A DNA stretch of 62,594 nt, taken from Microtetraspora fusca. Its GTDB lineage: Bacteria > Actinomycetota > Actinomycetes > Streptosporangiales > Streptosporangiaceae. Shown here one piece after another: positions 49,903 through 57,754 of the stretch. How positions within the stretch are numbered: position 1 is the first letter of the stretch; every line of letters begins with the position of its first letter. The notes under the pieces are model-generated. The model did no database searches. It had not been told where the DNA came from and was given only the letters and a program-made list of their open reading frames with translations. The stretch is taken from contig NZ_BBYK01000079.1 in the NCBI RefSeq assembly GCF_001570365.1, positions 1 to 62,594 on the forward strand. The letters run 5' to 3'. The translations under genes were made by a program, and so were the position numbers.

Positions 49903-51492
49903 CTATCGCCGCCTCCGATGCCGTCCCGTCATCCTCTTCACGGCCAGTGTGGCGGGAACGAGGCCGGTCGTCACCAGGCCCAGGGCGAACGCCCCCATCG
50001 AGGCGGTGGGCACGGGCGCGGAGGTGAGCCGGGGAGTCTCCTGCGGCGTCTCCGTGGGGCGGCCCGTGTCCGTCGGCGCGGACGTGGGCGAGGAGGTCGT
50101 GGGGGTGCTCTGCGGCCGGGTCGGCGTGGACCCCAAGTCCGGGAGGTCGGGGATGTTCACCGTGTCGTCCGGCTGCGGGCTCGACTGACTCGGCCGGGGA
50201 CGCGGGCGGGTGGGCGTCCGCGAGGGCGTCGGCCTCCTGCTCGGCGACGGCTTCGCCGACGGGACCGTCGGCGGGGTGGTCCTGACCGTGGGCTGGACGC
50301 TGGGCGAGGGGGAGGGGGTGGGGGTGGGGGTGGGCGTCTGCGACGGTGACGGCGACGCGTCGGGTGTCACCTCCACGACCGGTTCGTCCTCGTCGTCGAT
50401 GCCGAGGTCCAGGGGCGTGCTGCTGGGGGAATCGACCGTCGTGTGGGCCTGCAGCTTGGCGCCGCCGAACGACCCGACGAGCGCGGCCGTGCCGCCGCCG
50501 ACCAGCGCCACCGAGACCGCGACCAGGCCGATCCTGATGCTGAGCTTGGTGAACCGGTTGCCGGCGAGGTGCGTCTCGGCGAGCGCCGTGGCGGCCTCGG
50601 GCGTCTCCTCGGCCAGCGGGAAGAACGGGAGCAGCAGGCCGGCGAGGGCGGCCAGGCGCCGCCGTCCCCGCTCCTCCCAGGCGGGCCCGTACGCCTCGGT
50701 GGCGACGGTCTCCAGCTCACGCAGGAACGCCTCCGCCGACGAGGGCCGGTCGGCCGGGTTCTTGGCCATGCCGCGCTCGATGAGCGCCTGGAGGGCCTGC
50801 GGCACCTCCTCGACCGGCGGGGGCGTGGACTGGTGCTGGCGGGCGAGCGCGGGCAGGCTCTGCGCCCGGAACGGCCGGGTTCCGGTGAGGCACTCGAAGA
50901 AGACCACGGTCGCGGCGTACACGTCGGTGGCCCGGCTCGCCGAGCTGCCCGACCACTGCTCCGGCGCCATGTACGGCGGGGTGCCGGCCGCGCTCACCCC
51001 CTCGCCGGCCCGCGCGGCGATGCCGAAGTCGACCAGCTTGCTCATGCCGTCGGCCGTGACGATCACGTTCTCCGGCTTGTAGTCGCGATGGACCACTCCG
51101 ACGGAGTGCGCGGCGGCGAGCCCGAGCAGCGAGCCCTTCAACACCGTGAGCGCGGCCTCCGGCCCGGTAGGCCCTTCCGAGCGGAGCATCGCGCGCAGCG
51201 AGACGCCGTCGACCAGTTCCATCACGATGGCGGCGCCGAGCGGCGCCTCGATGTACTCGTAGAACCGCGCCGCGTGCGGACTGGGCTCCATGAGCGCGAG
51301 GAGGTGCGCCTCCTGGCGGAAGCGGCCGACGAAGTTGAGGTCGGAGCGCAGCGCGTCGGACAGGTATTTGATCGCCACCTGTATGCCGTCGGCGTCGTGC
51401 CTGGCGAGCACGACCCGGCCGCCGCCCCCCGTGCCCAGCTCGCGAATCTCGGTGTATCCGGGGGCACTCCAGGCGCCCGTCTGCCCGTACAT
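49903..51492 (-). CDS. receptor-type Ser/Thr protein kinase
   Basis: 529 aa. Kinase domain about 1-270: Gly loop ELGTGGGGRVVLA, Lys in VAIKYL, catalytic loop VVHRDYKPENVIV, DFG in KLVDFGIAARAG, and the APE motif MAPEQ. A membrane segment lies near residues 320-345. The outer part is a long Thr/Pro/Ser-rich stalk (TPTPTPTPSPSPS) without PASTA repeats, and the C-terminus holds a second hydrophobic segment and a basic end. A pseudokinase gene follows directly. It probably senses envelope signals. Confidence 0.93.
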   Translation of the reverse strand: MYGQTGAWSAPGYTEIRELGTGGGGRVVLARHDADGIQVAIKYLSDALRSDLNFVGRFRQEAHLLALMEPSPHAARFYEYIEAPLGAAIVMELVDGVSLRAMLRSEGPTGPEAALTVLKGSLLGLAAAHSVGVVHRDYKPENVIVTADGMSKLVDFGIAARAGEGVSAAGTPPYMAPEQWSGSSASRATDVYAATVVFFECLTGTRPFRAQSLPALARQHQSTPPPVEEVPQALQALIERGMAKNPADRPSSAEAFLRELETVATEAYGPAWEERGRRRLAALAGLLLPFFPLAEETPEAATALAETHLAGNRFTKLSIRIGLVAVSVALVGGGTAALVGSFGGAKLQAHTTVDSPSSTPLDLGIDDEDEPVVEVTPDASPSPSQTPTPTPTPSPSPSVQPTVRTTPPTVPSAKPSPSRRPTPSRTPTRPRPRPSQSSPQPDDTVNIPDLPDLGSTPTRPQSTPTTSSPTSAPTDTGRPTETPQETPRLTSAPVPTASMGAFALGLVTTGLVPATLAVKRMTGRHRRRR

Positions 51493-51527
51493 CAGGTCTC
51501 CTCATCGGCGCATGACGAGACCGTAGC

Positions 51528-51545
51528 TTAGTGATTGATCACTAA
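51528..51545. promoter_or_regulatory. palindrome upstream of the kinase operon
   Basis: TTAGTGATTGATCACTAA has perfect 8-base arms around TG and begins 36 bp upstream of the kinase start. The intergenic gap is only 90 bp. The regulator is unknown. It shares TTGATCAC with the palindrome at 61395-61415. Confidence 0.6.
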
Positions 51546-51582
51546 ATAAGACGAAAAGTCGTGAAACTCGGTCACAAACCCG

Positions 51583-52221
51583 TCATGACCTGCCGAGAAC
51601 GTGCTCCGGGACGGGAATGCCGGGGGTCAGCCTCGGGTCGGGCTCCGGTTCGCCCCAGACGCTCCGCAGCGGCAGCACCCCCGCCCAGATCGGCAGGGCG
51701 TAGTCCTCCTCGTCGTCCACCGGCGGGCCCTGCCGTACCTTGACGGACGCCTCCTCCAGGGAGAGGGCGAGCACGGCGGTGGCGGCGAGCTCCTTCCTGG
51801 TCGGCGGCCGGACCGCGTCCCACTGGCCGGGGGCGATCCGCTCGGTGACCGCGCGCAGGCCGTCGAGCCGCTCGCCGTCGTCCTCGACCTCCCGGGCCAG
51901 GCCGTAGACCATCGCCGAGCGGTAGTTCACCGAGTGGTGGAACGCCGACCGCGCCAGGACGACGCCGTCCAGGTGGGTGACGGTCACGCAGACCGGCGCG
52001 GCCCATGCGGCGCGCAGCGAGGCGGCCCCGGTGGAGCCGTGGAGGTACAGCGTCTCGCCGATCCGGCCGTACCCGGTGGGGATCACTCTCGGCGCCCCGT
52101 CCACCAGGACGCCCAGGTGGCAGATGAGCCCGGCGTCCAGCACGGCGTACAGGTCGGCGCGGTCGGTGCGGGCACGGTCCTTGCCGCGCTTGAGGACGGT
52201 CCGGGGTGTTGTGGAAAGCAT
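51583..52221 (-). CDS. pyridoxamine 5'-phosphate oxidase-family flavoprotein
   Basis: 212 aa. The split-barrel flavin pattern is present: DAGLICHLGVLVDGAPRVIP, LYLHGSTGAASLRA, CVTVTHLDGVVLARSAFHHS and YRSAMVYGLAREVED. It is of the PNPOx-like group with uncertain substrate, often F420- or FMN-binding. It is divergent from a MocR-type regulator across 35 bp, and MocR proteins frequently control vitamin B6 genes, so a B6-related role is plausible but not shown. Confidence 0.87.
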   Translation of the reverse strand: MLSTTPRTVLKRGKDRARTDRADLYAVLDAGLICHLGVLVDGAPRVIPTGYGRIGETLYLHGSTGAASLRAAWAAPVCVTVTHLDGVVLARSAFHHSVNYRSAMVYGLAREVEDDGERLDGLRAVTERIAPGQWDAVRPPTRKELAATAVLALSLEEASVKVRQGPPVDDEEDYALPIWAGVLPLRSVWGEPEPDPRLTPGIPVPEHVLGRS

Positions 52222-52256
52222 GTCCGTTACGTTAGGGGCCGAGTGGACCGCTGCAC

Positions 52257-53675
52257 ATGGCCACTTCCGGGGATGAATGGGGGACCACTTTGCGGGCGCA
52301 CGTCGACCTTCCGCTGGTCGTGGACCGGCTCTCGCCCGTCGCGCTCGCCGCGCAGGTGACCGACCAACTCCGGGACGCCATGCGCGGCGGGGCGCTGCGG
52401 GCGGGCGAGCGGCTGCCGTCCAGCCGCGCGCTGGCCACGCTGCTCGGCGTCAGCCGTACGGTCGTGACCGACGCCTACCAGCAGCTCTACGCCGAGGGCT
52501 GGCTCGACGGCAGGCGCGGCTCCGGCACGTACGTCGCCGATGTCACGATATTTCCGGATTTGGTGAGGCCGCTGGAGCCGAGGATCCCGTGGGATCCGAC
52601 GGACCCCTTCGAACCCGCCGGGCCGGATCTGCTGGACCTGCGCCCGGGACGGCCCTGGGTGCTCGGGTACGACGTCGCCGTGTGGCGCCGGGCCTGGCGC
52701 GACGCCGGGGACGCGCCACCCGGCGACACCCCGGATCCCCGCGGGCACCCCGACCTGCGCGCCCTGCTCGCCGACCACCTCCGCCGGGCGCGCGCCGTAC
52801 CGGCCGGGCCGGAGAACGTGCTGGTCACCCGCGGCACCGGGCACGGGCTCGACCTCTTCGCCGCGTCCCTCCTCCGGCCCGGCGCCCGCGCGGGGGTGGA
52901 GGAGCCCGGCTACCGCGTGGCCAGGAACGTCCTGCGGGCGCGCGGCGCCGAGATCGTGCCGTGCCCCGTGGACGACCAGGGCGTGATCGTGGACGAGCTG
53001 CCGGACGACCTGGACGTGCTGTACACCACTCCGGCCCACCAGTTCCCGCTCGGCGGACGGCTGCCCATGGCCCGGCGCGAACGGCTCCTCGCCTGGGCCC
53101 GCCGCACCGGCGCGGTCATCGTGGAGGACGACTACGACGCGGAGTTCCGCTACGACGTCGCGCCGCTGCCCGCGCTTTACGGGCTCGACCCCGCGCGGGT
53201 CGTGCTGCTCGGCACCCTGTCGAAGTCGCTCAGCCCCGACGTGGGGCTCGGCTGGCTGGTGGCCGCGCCGGAGCTGCTCGCGCGGGTCGCCGAACGCAGG
53301 ACGCTGCTCGGCGACCGCACCTCCGGCCCGGTGCAGCGCGCGGTCACGACCCTGCTGCGGCGCGGCGACCTGGACCGGCACCTGCGCCGGATGCGCCTGG
53401 AGTACGCGCGCCGGCGGGCGGCGGTCGTCGAGACGCTCGGGCCGCTGGTGAAGGGCGACACCGCCGGCCTGCACGTCCTCGTCGAGCTGCCCGAGGACGC
53501 GGTCGGCCCGCTCGTGGAGGAGGCGCGGGCGCGTGGCGTGCTGCTCGACACCACCGCCCGGCACCACCACGGGCCGATCCGGGTCCACGGCCTCGTCCTG
53601 GGGTACGGCTCCGCGTCGCTGGCGGATCTCCGGCGCGGCTGCGCCGTCATCCGGGAGCTGGCCCGCGATCTCTGA
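52257..53675 (+). CDS. MocR/PdxR-type GntR regulator with aminotransferase domain
   Basis: 472 aa. A GntR winged helix (about 25-90; QLRDAMRGGALRAGERLPSS, then SRALATLLGVSRTVVTDAYQ) is fused to a fold type I aminotransferase domain. That domain has the PLP lysine region LLGTLSKSLSPDVGLGWL and the Asp/Tyr elements VIVEDDYDAEFRYD. MocR proteins use PLP as cofactor and effector. It is divergent from the PNPOx-family gene, which it likely controls, possibly in response to PLP level. Confidence 0.93.
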   Translation: MATSGDEWGTTLRAHVDLPLVVDRLSPVALAAQVTDQLRDAMRGGALRAGERLPSSRALATLLGVSRTVVTDAYQQLYAEGWLDGRRGSGTYVADVTIFPDLVRPLEPRIPWDPTDPFEPAGPDLLDLRPGRPWVLGYDVAVWRRAWRDAGDAPPGDTPDPRGHPDLRALLADHLRRARAVPAGPENVLVTRGTGHGLDLFAASLLRPGARAGVEEPGYRVARNVLRARGAEIVPCPVDDQGVIVDELPDDLDVLYTTPAHQFPLGGRLPMARRERLLAWARRTGAVIVEDDYDAEFRYDVAPLPALYGLDPARVVLLGTLSKSLSPDVGLGWLVAAPELLARVAERRTLLGDRTSGPVQRAVTTLLRRGDLDRHLRRMRLEYARRRAAVVETLGPLVKGDTAGLHVLVELPEDAVGPLVEEARARGVLLDTTARHHHGPIRVHGLVLGYGSASLADLRRGCAVIRELARDL

Positions 53676-53827
53676 TGGGGTGTCCACGACCCGGGTGGGT
53701 CACTTCGCCGGAGGGAACCTGCGGGCCTCGCGAATGCCCGCTTCGCCGGGCCTCGCTCCCTTCCGCTCCGCTCCCTCGATCCCGGTGAACGCCCGCGGAC
53801 AGCGCACCCGCGGGGCTCCCGGCCCGC

Positions 53828-54430
53828 TCAGATGACCCGTTCGAGCATGCGGAACTCCTCCCGCGGGCGGGGCAGCTCGAACGGCGGCACGCTCTCGCCG
53901 GTGATGCGGTTCACGTCGATCCCGCCGGGGTCGCCCTCCACCGTCCCCGGCACCTGCGAGTGGCCGAAGTGGCCGCCGCGCGCCCAGAGGCGGCGGCTGC
54001 GCTCGGCCGCCAGCGAGTGCGGCGAGGGCAGCGGAGGCCCGGCCGGCCAGCGGCGGGGGACCCGCCAGGCGTCCAGCCAGGTCAGGATGTCGTCCAGACC
54101 GTCCAGCTTCCCGTCGGTGAAGGGACGCTCCACCGAGCCGAGCACGCGGATCTGCACGCACACCCGTCCCTCACGTCCCCGATCGCCCGGCAGTCCGCAG
54201 GCCGCGCGCGTGGGGGGAAGCGACTGGGCGATCTCGCCGGTCACGGGATTCCAGACCAGGTGGGCGGGACACCCGAGCTGGATCATGCGTTGGGCGGCGG
54301 ACTTGGCCGACACCGCGAGAGGGTCGGTCGGCCAGATGAACCAGACGGCCCTCGGAACTCCGCCGATCATGGGGCCGGAGTCCTCGGGAGCGGGAATTCG
54401 GCTGGCGCCGGGCATCCATGCGTGGGCCAC
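53828..54430 (-). CDS. PGRP/amidase-like protein lacking canonical zinc residues
   Basis: 200 aa from GTG with GAGGGGG four bases upstream. RAVWFIWPTDPLAV sits where N-acetylmuramoyl-L-alanine amidases carry WHTTE, and the C-terminus has GHFGHSQVPGTVEGDPGGID, close to the usual HSQVPGN-x-H-x-DPG. The first metal His is replaced, so it is probably catalytically dead or uses another chemistry. No signal peptide is evident. It could bind peptidoglycan or be a phage-derived remnant taken up by the host. It precedes envelope-polymer genes. Confidence 0.7.
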   Translation of the reverse strand: MAHAWMPGASRIPAPEDSGPMIGGVPRAVWFIWPTDPLAVSAKSAAQRMIQLGCPAHLVWNPVTGEIAQSLPPTRAACGLPGDRGREGRVCVQIRVLGSVERPFTDGKLDGLDDILTWLDAWRVPRRWPAGPPLPSPHSLAAERSRRLWARGGHFGHSQVPGTVEGDPGGIDVNRITGESVPPFELPRPREEFRMLERVI

Positions 54431-54505
54431 TGTGCCCCCTCAATCTTCGATCGCCCTGATTTCTCCCCTTATGCGCCGGAGCTGACACCTAGTGAGCCGT
54501 GATTG

Positions 54506-55306
54506 TTACTGGCGAGTGGCAATCTTGCGCAAGCCGTACCGGGTGCGCCGGATCACGGCGTATCCCTTGGTCAGGGTGCGCTCCTTGAGGTAGATGAGAG
54601 GGACGCCGCGGCCCTCCACGGCGAGCGCGAACCGCGCCATCGTGGTGCCCCTGCTCACGGTCAGCCGGGGGATGGCCAGCTCGTCGTGCCGGTCGGCCGC
54701 GACGGCGTTGCCCACCGCACAGGCCGCCCAGTACCCCGCCCGGCGCACCTCACGGCGCACCCGTGCGCTCGAATAGCCGTACGGGTAGGCCATGGTGGTC
54801 ACCGGGCGGCCGAGGCGGTCTTCGATCAGCCCTTTGTTGCGGCGGAGTTCCTGACGCAGCTCGTGGTCGCCGATCTGGTCGAGCTGGGGGTGGCTGTGGC
54901 TGTGCCCGGCGATCTCCACGCCGTGCTCGGCCGCCTCGCGAGCCTGGCCCCACGAGAGCGTACGGTCCAGCGGCCGGCCCGCGGCGTCGGCGCCGGCGTC
55001 GGCCACCCAGCCGCTCGTCAGGAAGAGCGTGGCCGGGAAGCCCAGCCGGTCGAGCACGGGAAGCGCCTCCTCGTGAAAGTCGGCGTACCCGTCGTCGAAC
55101 GTGATCACCACGGGGCGGTCGGGCAGCTCCGGCCCGGTACGGTGCAGCGACGCCACCAGGTCGGCCACGGTGAGCGGGGTGAAGCCGCTCTGCCGCAGGT
55201 AGCCGAGCTGGTCGGCGAAGTCGCCCGGCCGTACGGCCAGCGGCCGCGTCTCCGGGGTGGGCCGGTCCGTCACCGAGTGGTACATCAGGATCGGGACCCG
55301 CGTCAT
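54506..55306 (-). CDS. polysaccharide deacetylase (CE4/NodB family)
   Basis: 266 aa. CE4 motifs: PILMYHSV at the start, VVITFDDGYADFHEEALPVL with the catalytic Asp pair, the zinc His motif IAGHSHSHPQL and TTMAYPYGYSS. There is no clear signal peptide. It overlaps the upstream glycosyltransferase by 4 bp, so the two are translationally coupled. It probably deacetylates GlcNAc units of an envelope or extracellular polymer made by the neighbouring GT2 enzymes. Confidence 0.92.
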   Translation of the reverse strand: MTRVPILMYHSVTDRPTPETRPLAVRPGDFADQLGYLRQSGFTPLTVADLVASLHRTGPELPDRPVVITFDDGYADFHEEALPVLDRLGFPATLFLTSGWVADAGADAAGRPLDRTLSWGQAREAAEHGVEIAGHSHSHPQLDQIGDHELRQELRRNKGLIEDRLGRPVTTMAYPYGYSSARVRREVRRAGYWAACAVGNAVAADRHDELAIPRLTVSRGTTMARFALAVEGRGVPLIYLKERTLTKGYAVIRRTRYGLRKIATRQ

Positions 55307-56262
55307 GAGCGGCTCCGGATGCGCATGCCGCCGACCAGGTAACCCCAGGTCGTCCAGGCCAGGCCGATCACGATGGCGCTCGCGCGGCCGAGGCCGGCGA
55401 GGTCGCCGCGCACGGTGTCGCCGAGGCCGCGCAGCACCCCCAGCGGCAGCGTCCTGAAGGTGTAGCCGCGTTCGCTGGAGAGCCCGTCGCCCGCGCCCAC
55501 GCTGCTCGTGACGAGCGCCTTGGACAGGCCCTCCGCGTAGCAGCGGGCCCGGAAGTAGCCGAACCGCGCCCGCTCGGCGGACACCTTGTGCCCGATGGCC
55601 GCGCCCGGCTCGAACAGCAGCACCGCCCCCGGCCGCCGCTGCGACAGCCGGATGCAGAACTCGGTCTCCTCGCAGCCGAGCGGCCGGCTCCTGCGCCCCT
55701 GGACGCTGCGCCCGATGGCCGTGCTGAAGCCGCCGATCTCGCCGACGATCTCGCGGCGGAACGCGGCGTTGCCGCCCATCACGTTGCGGATCGGGGCCCG
55801 CTCGACCGGCATCCCGCGGTAGGTGCAGCCGACCGTCCAGTCGAACTCCTCGGGGAACCAGCGGGGACGCCGGCCCCCCGCCCACAGCGGCCGGGTCAGC
55901 CCTCCGACCCCGGCCACCGCCGGATCGGCGAACCCCGTCTCGAACGCCTCCAGCCAGCCCGGATCGGCCACCGCGTCGTCGTCGAGGAACGCCACGACGT
56001 CGCCTCGGGCGACCTCCGTCCCGGTGTTCCTGCCGCCGGACAGCCCCCGCTCGTGGGCGTTCTCCACCACGACCGCGTCCGGGTACTCCCGCTTGAGCCG
56101 CAGGTGCAGGTCGGGGTTGTGGTCCACCACCAGGATCAGCTCGTACGCGGGACGGCGCTGGTGGCGGACCGACTCGACCGCCGCCCGGATGTCGTCCCAG
56201 CGGTCCTCGGTGTAGGCGCAGATGACGACCGACGTCCGCACCGGTGCGGGAGGCGGTGTCAC
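55303..56262 (-). CDS. GT2 glycosyltransferase
   Basis: 319 aa from GTG at 56262, which overlaps the preceding stop (GTGA). The GT-A features are VVICAYTEDRWDDIRAAVES, VDHNPDLHLRLK, LSGGRNTGTEVARGDVVAFL with DDD next, and MGGNAAFRREI. The acceptor-binding Glu-Asp-like CEETEFCIRLSQ follows. A C-terminal hydrophobic segment may anchor it to the membrane. It couples to the deacetylase downstream and the GT2 upstream. Substrate sugar unknown. Confidence 0.9.
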   Translation of the reverse strand: MTPPPAPVRTSVVICAYTEDRWDDIRAAVESVRHQRRPAYELILVVDHNPDLHLRLKREYPDAVVVENAHERGLSGGRNTGTEVARGDVVAFLDDDAVADPGWLEAFETGFADPAVAGVGGLTRPLWAGGRRPRWFPEEFDWTVGCTYRGMPVERAPIRNVMGGNAAFRREIVGEIGGFSTAIGRSVQGRRSRPLGCEETEFCIRLSQRRPGAVLLFEPGAAIGHKVSAERARFGYFRARCYAEGLSKALVTSSVGAGDGLSSERGYTFRTLPLGVLRGLGDTVRGDLAGLGRASAIVIGLAWTTWGYLVGGMRIRSRS

Positions 56263-57080
56263 GCCGCCCCCTGGTCGGCCGCCGAGGCGTGCGCCGGAGC
56301 GGGCCGCCGTACGGCCGGCCGCCGCCGCTCCCGCAGGATCGTGCGCAGGACGCGCAGGCCGTCCCGGAGCGCGTTGAGGTTGCTCTCGCCGTGCAGGCGG
56401 CACCGCTCGTGGCTCGGCACCTCGTGGACCCGCAGCCCGCCCCGCGCCGCGCGGATGTTCATCAGCGTCTCGACCTCGAACCCCGCGCAGTCCAGGTCGA
56501 GCACCGGCAGGTGGCGGGCCCAGAACGCGTTGTAGCCGTAGCACAGGTCGGTGTAGCGGGTGCCGTAGACGCGGTTGACCAGCGTCCGCAGCAGCGTGTT
56601 GCCCAGCCTGCGGGTGAAGGTGAGGTCGTCGCTCCCGCCTCCCGGGATGTACCGCGAGCCCTTGGCGAAGTCGGCGCCGCTCACCAGCGTGCTGACGAAG
56701 TGGACGATCTCGCGCCCGTCGGTCGAGCCGTCCGCGTCGATCATGACGATGATCTCGCCCGTGCATGCCGCGAAGCCCTCGGCCAGCGCGTCCCCCTTGC
56801 CCCGCCCGCGCTGGTGGACGACGCGCAGCCCCGGCCGCAGCCGGCGCGCGACGGCGACGGTGTCGTCGACCGAGTGGCCGTCGACCAGCACGACCTCGTG
56901 GATCCAGGAGGGCAGCGTGGCGAAGACGTGCGGGAGGTTCTCGGCCTCGTTCATCGCGGGGACGACCACGCTCACCGTGGGTGCGATGGCCAGGTGGGGT
57001 CCCAGAGGGGTCAGGCGGCGGCCGGCGGGCAGCGGGCGCACGGCGGCGAACGGGGAGGATGCGCTGTGCTCGGGACTCAT
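56259..57080 (-). CDS. GT2 glycosyltransferase, polyprenyl-phosphate sugar synthase-like
   Basis: 273 aa. SVVVPAMNEAENLPHVFATL, VVLVDGHSVDDTVAVARRL and IIVMIDADGSTDGREIVHF are the DPM1-type GT-A blocks. GYNAFWARHLPVLDLDCAGF, then EVETLMNIRA, is the conserved C-terminal acceptor region. Members transfer a sugar from a nucleotide to polyprenyl phosphate at the membrane. It overlaps the next GT2 gene by 4 bp. It could supply the lipid-linked sugar for the polymer made here. Confidence 0.88.
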   Translation of the reverse strand: MSPEHSASSPFAAVRPLPAGRRLTPLGPHLAIAPTVSVVVPAMNEAENLPHVFATLPSWIHEVVLVDGHSVDDTVAVARRLRPGLRVVHQRGRGKGDALAEGFAACTGEIIVMIDADGSTDGREIVHFVSTLVSGADFAKGSRYIPGGGSDDLTFTRRLGNTLLRTLVNRVYGTRYTDLCYGYNAFWARHLPVLDLDCAGFEVETLMNIRAARGGLRVHEVPSHERCRLHGESNLNALRDGLRVLRTILRERRRPAVRRPAPAHASAADQGAA

Positions 57081-57128
57081 GTGACTGGATGTCCTTCCGG
57101 GCGGTCTGTCATGAGCGGGGACCCCTCT

Positions 57129-57494
57129 TCACTTCGTGCCGGCCTCGCCTTCGCCCGGCGCCCGACCTCGGTAGAGGAACCGGATGACCAGCAGGAAGAA
57201 ACTCAGCACCCCGACGGTCGCCACCCCGGCCCGGGGGGACCAGGCGTCGAAGAGCAACATGGCCTCCGCGAGCACGACGTTGACGGCCAGGCTCGCGGCC
57301 GCGCCCACCGTCAGCGCCGAGAGAGGGTCGCGGTCGCGCAGCAGTCCGACGACCGCCGCTCCGGGGACCACGAAAAGGAACAGCGGGGTGAGGACCATCC
57401 GGACCGGCGTCCTGATGTCGGCGAGCGCGAGCACCGCGCCGACGGCGCACGCCACCCCGAGCACGACCACGGGGATACTCCGGTTCCTACCCAT
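57129..57494 (-). CDS. small four-helix membrane protein
   Basis: 121 aa with four hydrophobic segments (about residues 7-25, 33-50, 60-80 and 88-108), short basic start and hydrophilic tail. No family recognised. It lies 48 bp upstream of the glycosyltransferase operon on the same strand and may be its first gene, perhaps part of polymer export or anchoring. Confidence 0.72.
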   Translation of the reverse strand: MGRNRSIPVVVLGVACAVGAVLALADIRTPVRMVLTPLFLFVVPGAAVVGLLRDRDPLSALTVGAAASLAVNVVLAEAMLLFDAWSPRAGVATVGVLSFFLLVIRFLYRGRAPGEGEAGTK

Positions 57495-57754
57495 GTCTCC
57501 TGGTCTCCCGGCAGGTAGAGGCCACTATGACGCGGTTGGCGGGCCCATTTATGGGACCAATCGCAACATGCGTGCGTCAATGACGACGCCTTGCCTCAGC
57601 CCCCGGTTCACCGGTCCCCGCCGAAAAGAAGGATCTTATCCCAAATGTCGAAAGATGTTCATCGAATAGTGACGTTAACTGCGTGATCTTTTTGCATTTC
57701 CCCATATTCCTCTGCTTCCCCACATTCCTCGCATAACTCGCAAATTACCGACGA
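57495..57754. other. intergenic stretch, no gene seen
   Basis: Rather AT-rich in its second half (57630-57740), with T-rich and C-rich runs such as TTCCCCATATTCC and TTCCCCACATTCC. It must hold the promoter of the membrane-protein/GT2 operon and the 3' end of the sigma-like gene. No clear gene or structure. Confidence 0.4.

Noticed and set aside
50311-50340. G-rich repeat (GGGGGT units) as a regulatory or quadruplex element
   Set aside because: It lies inside the kinase gene and encodes the Thr-Pro-rich stalk. Coding explains it.
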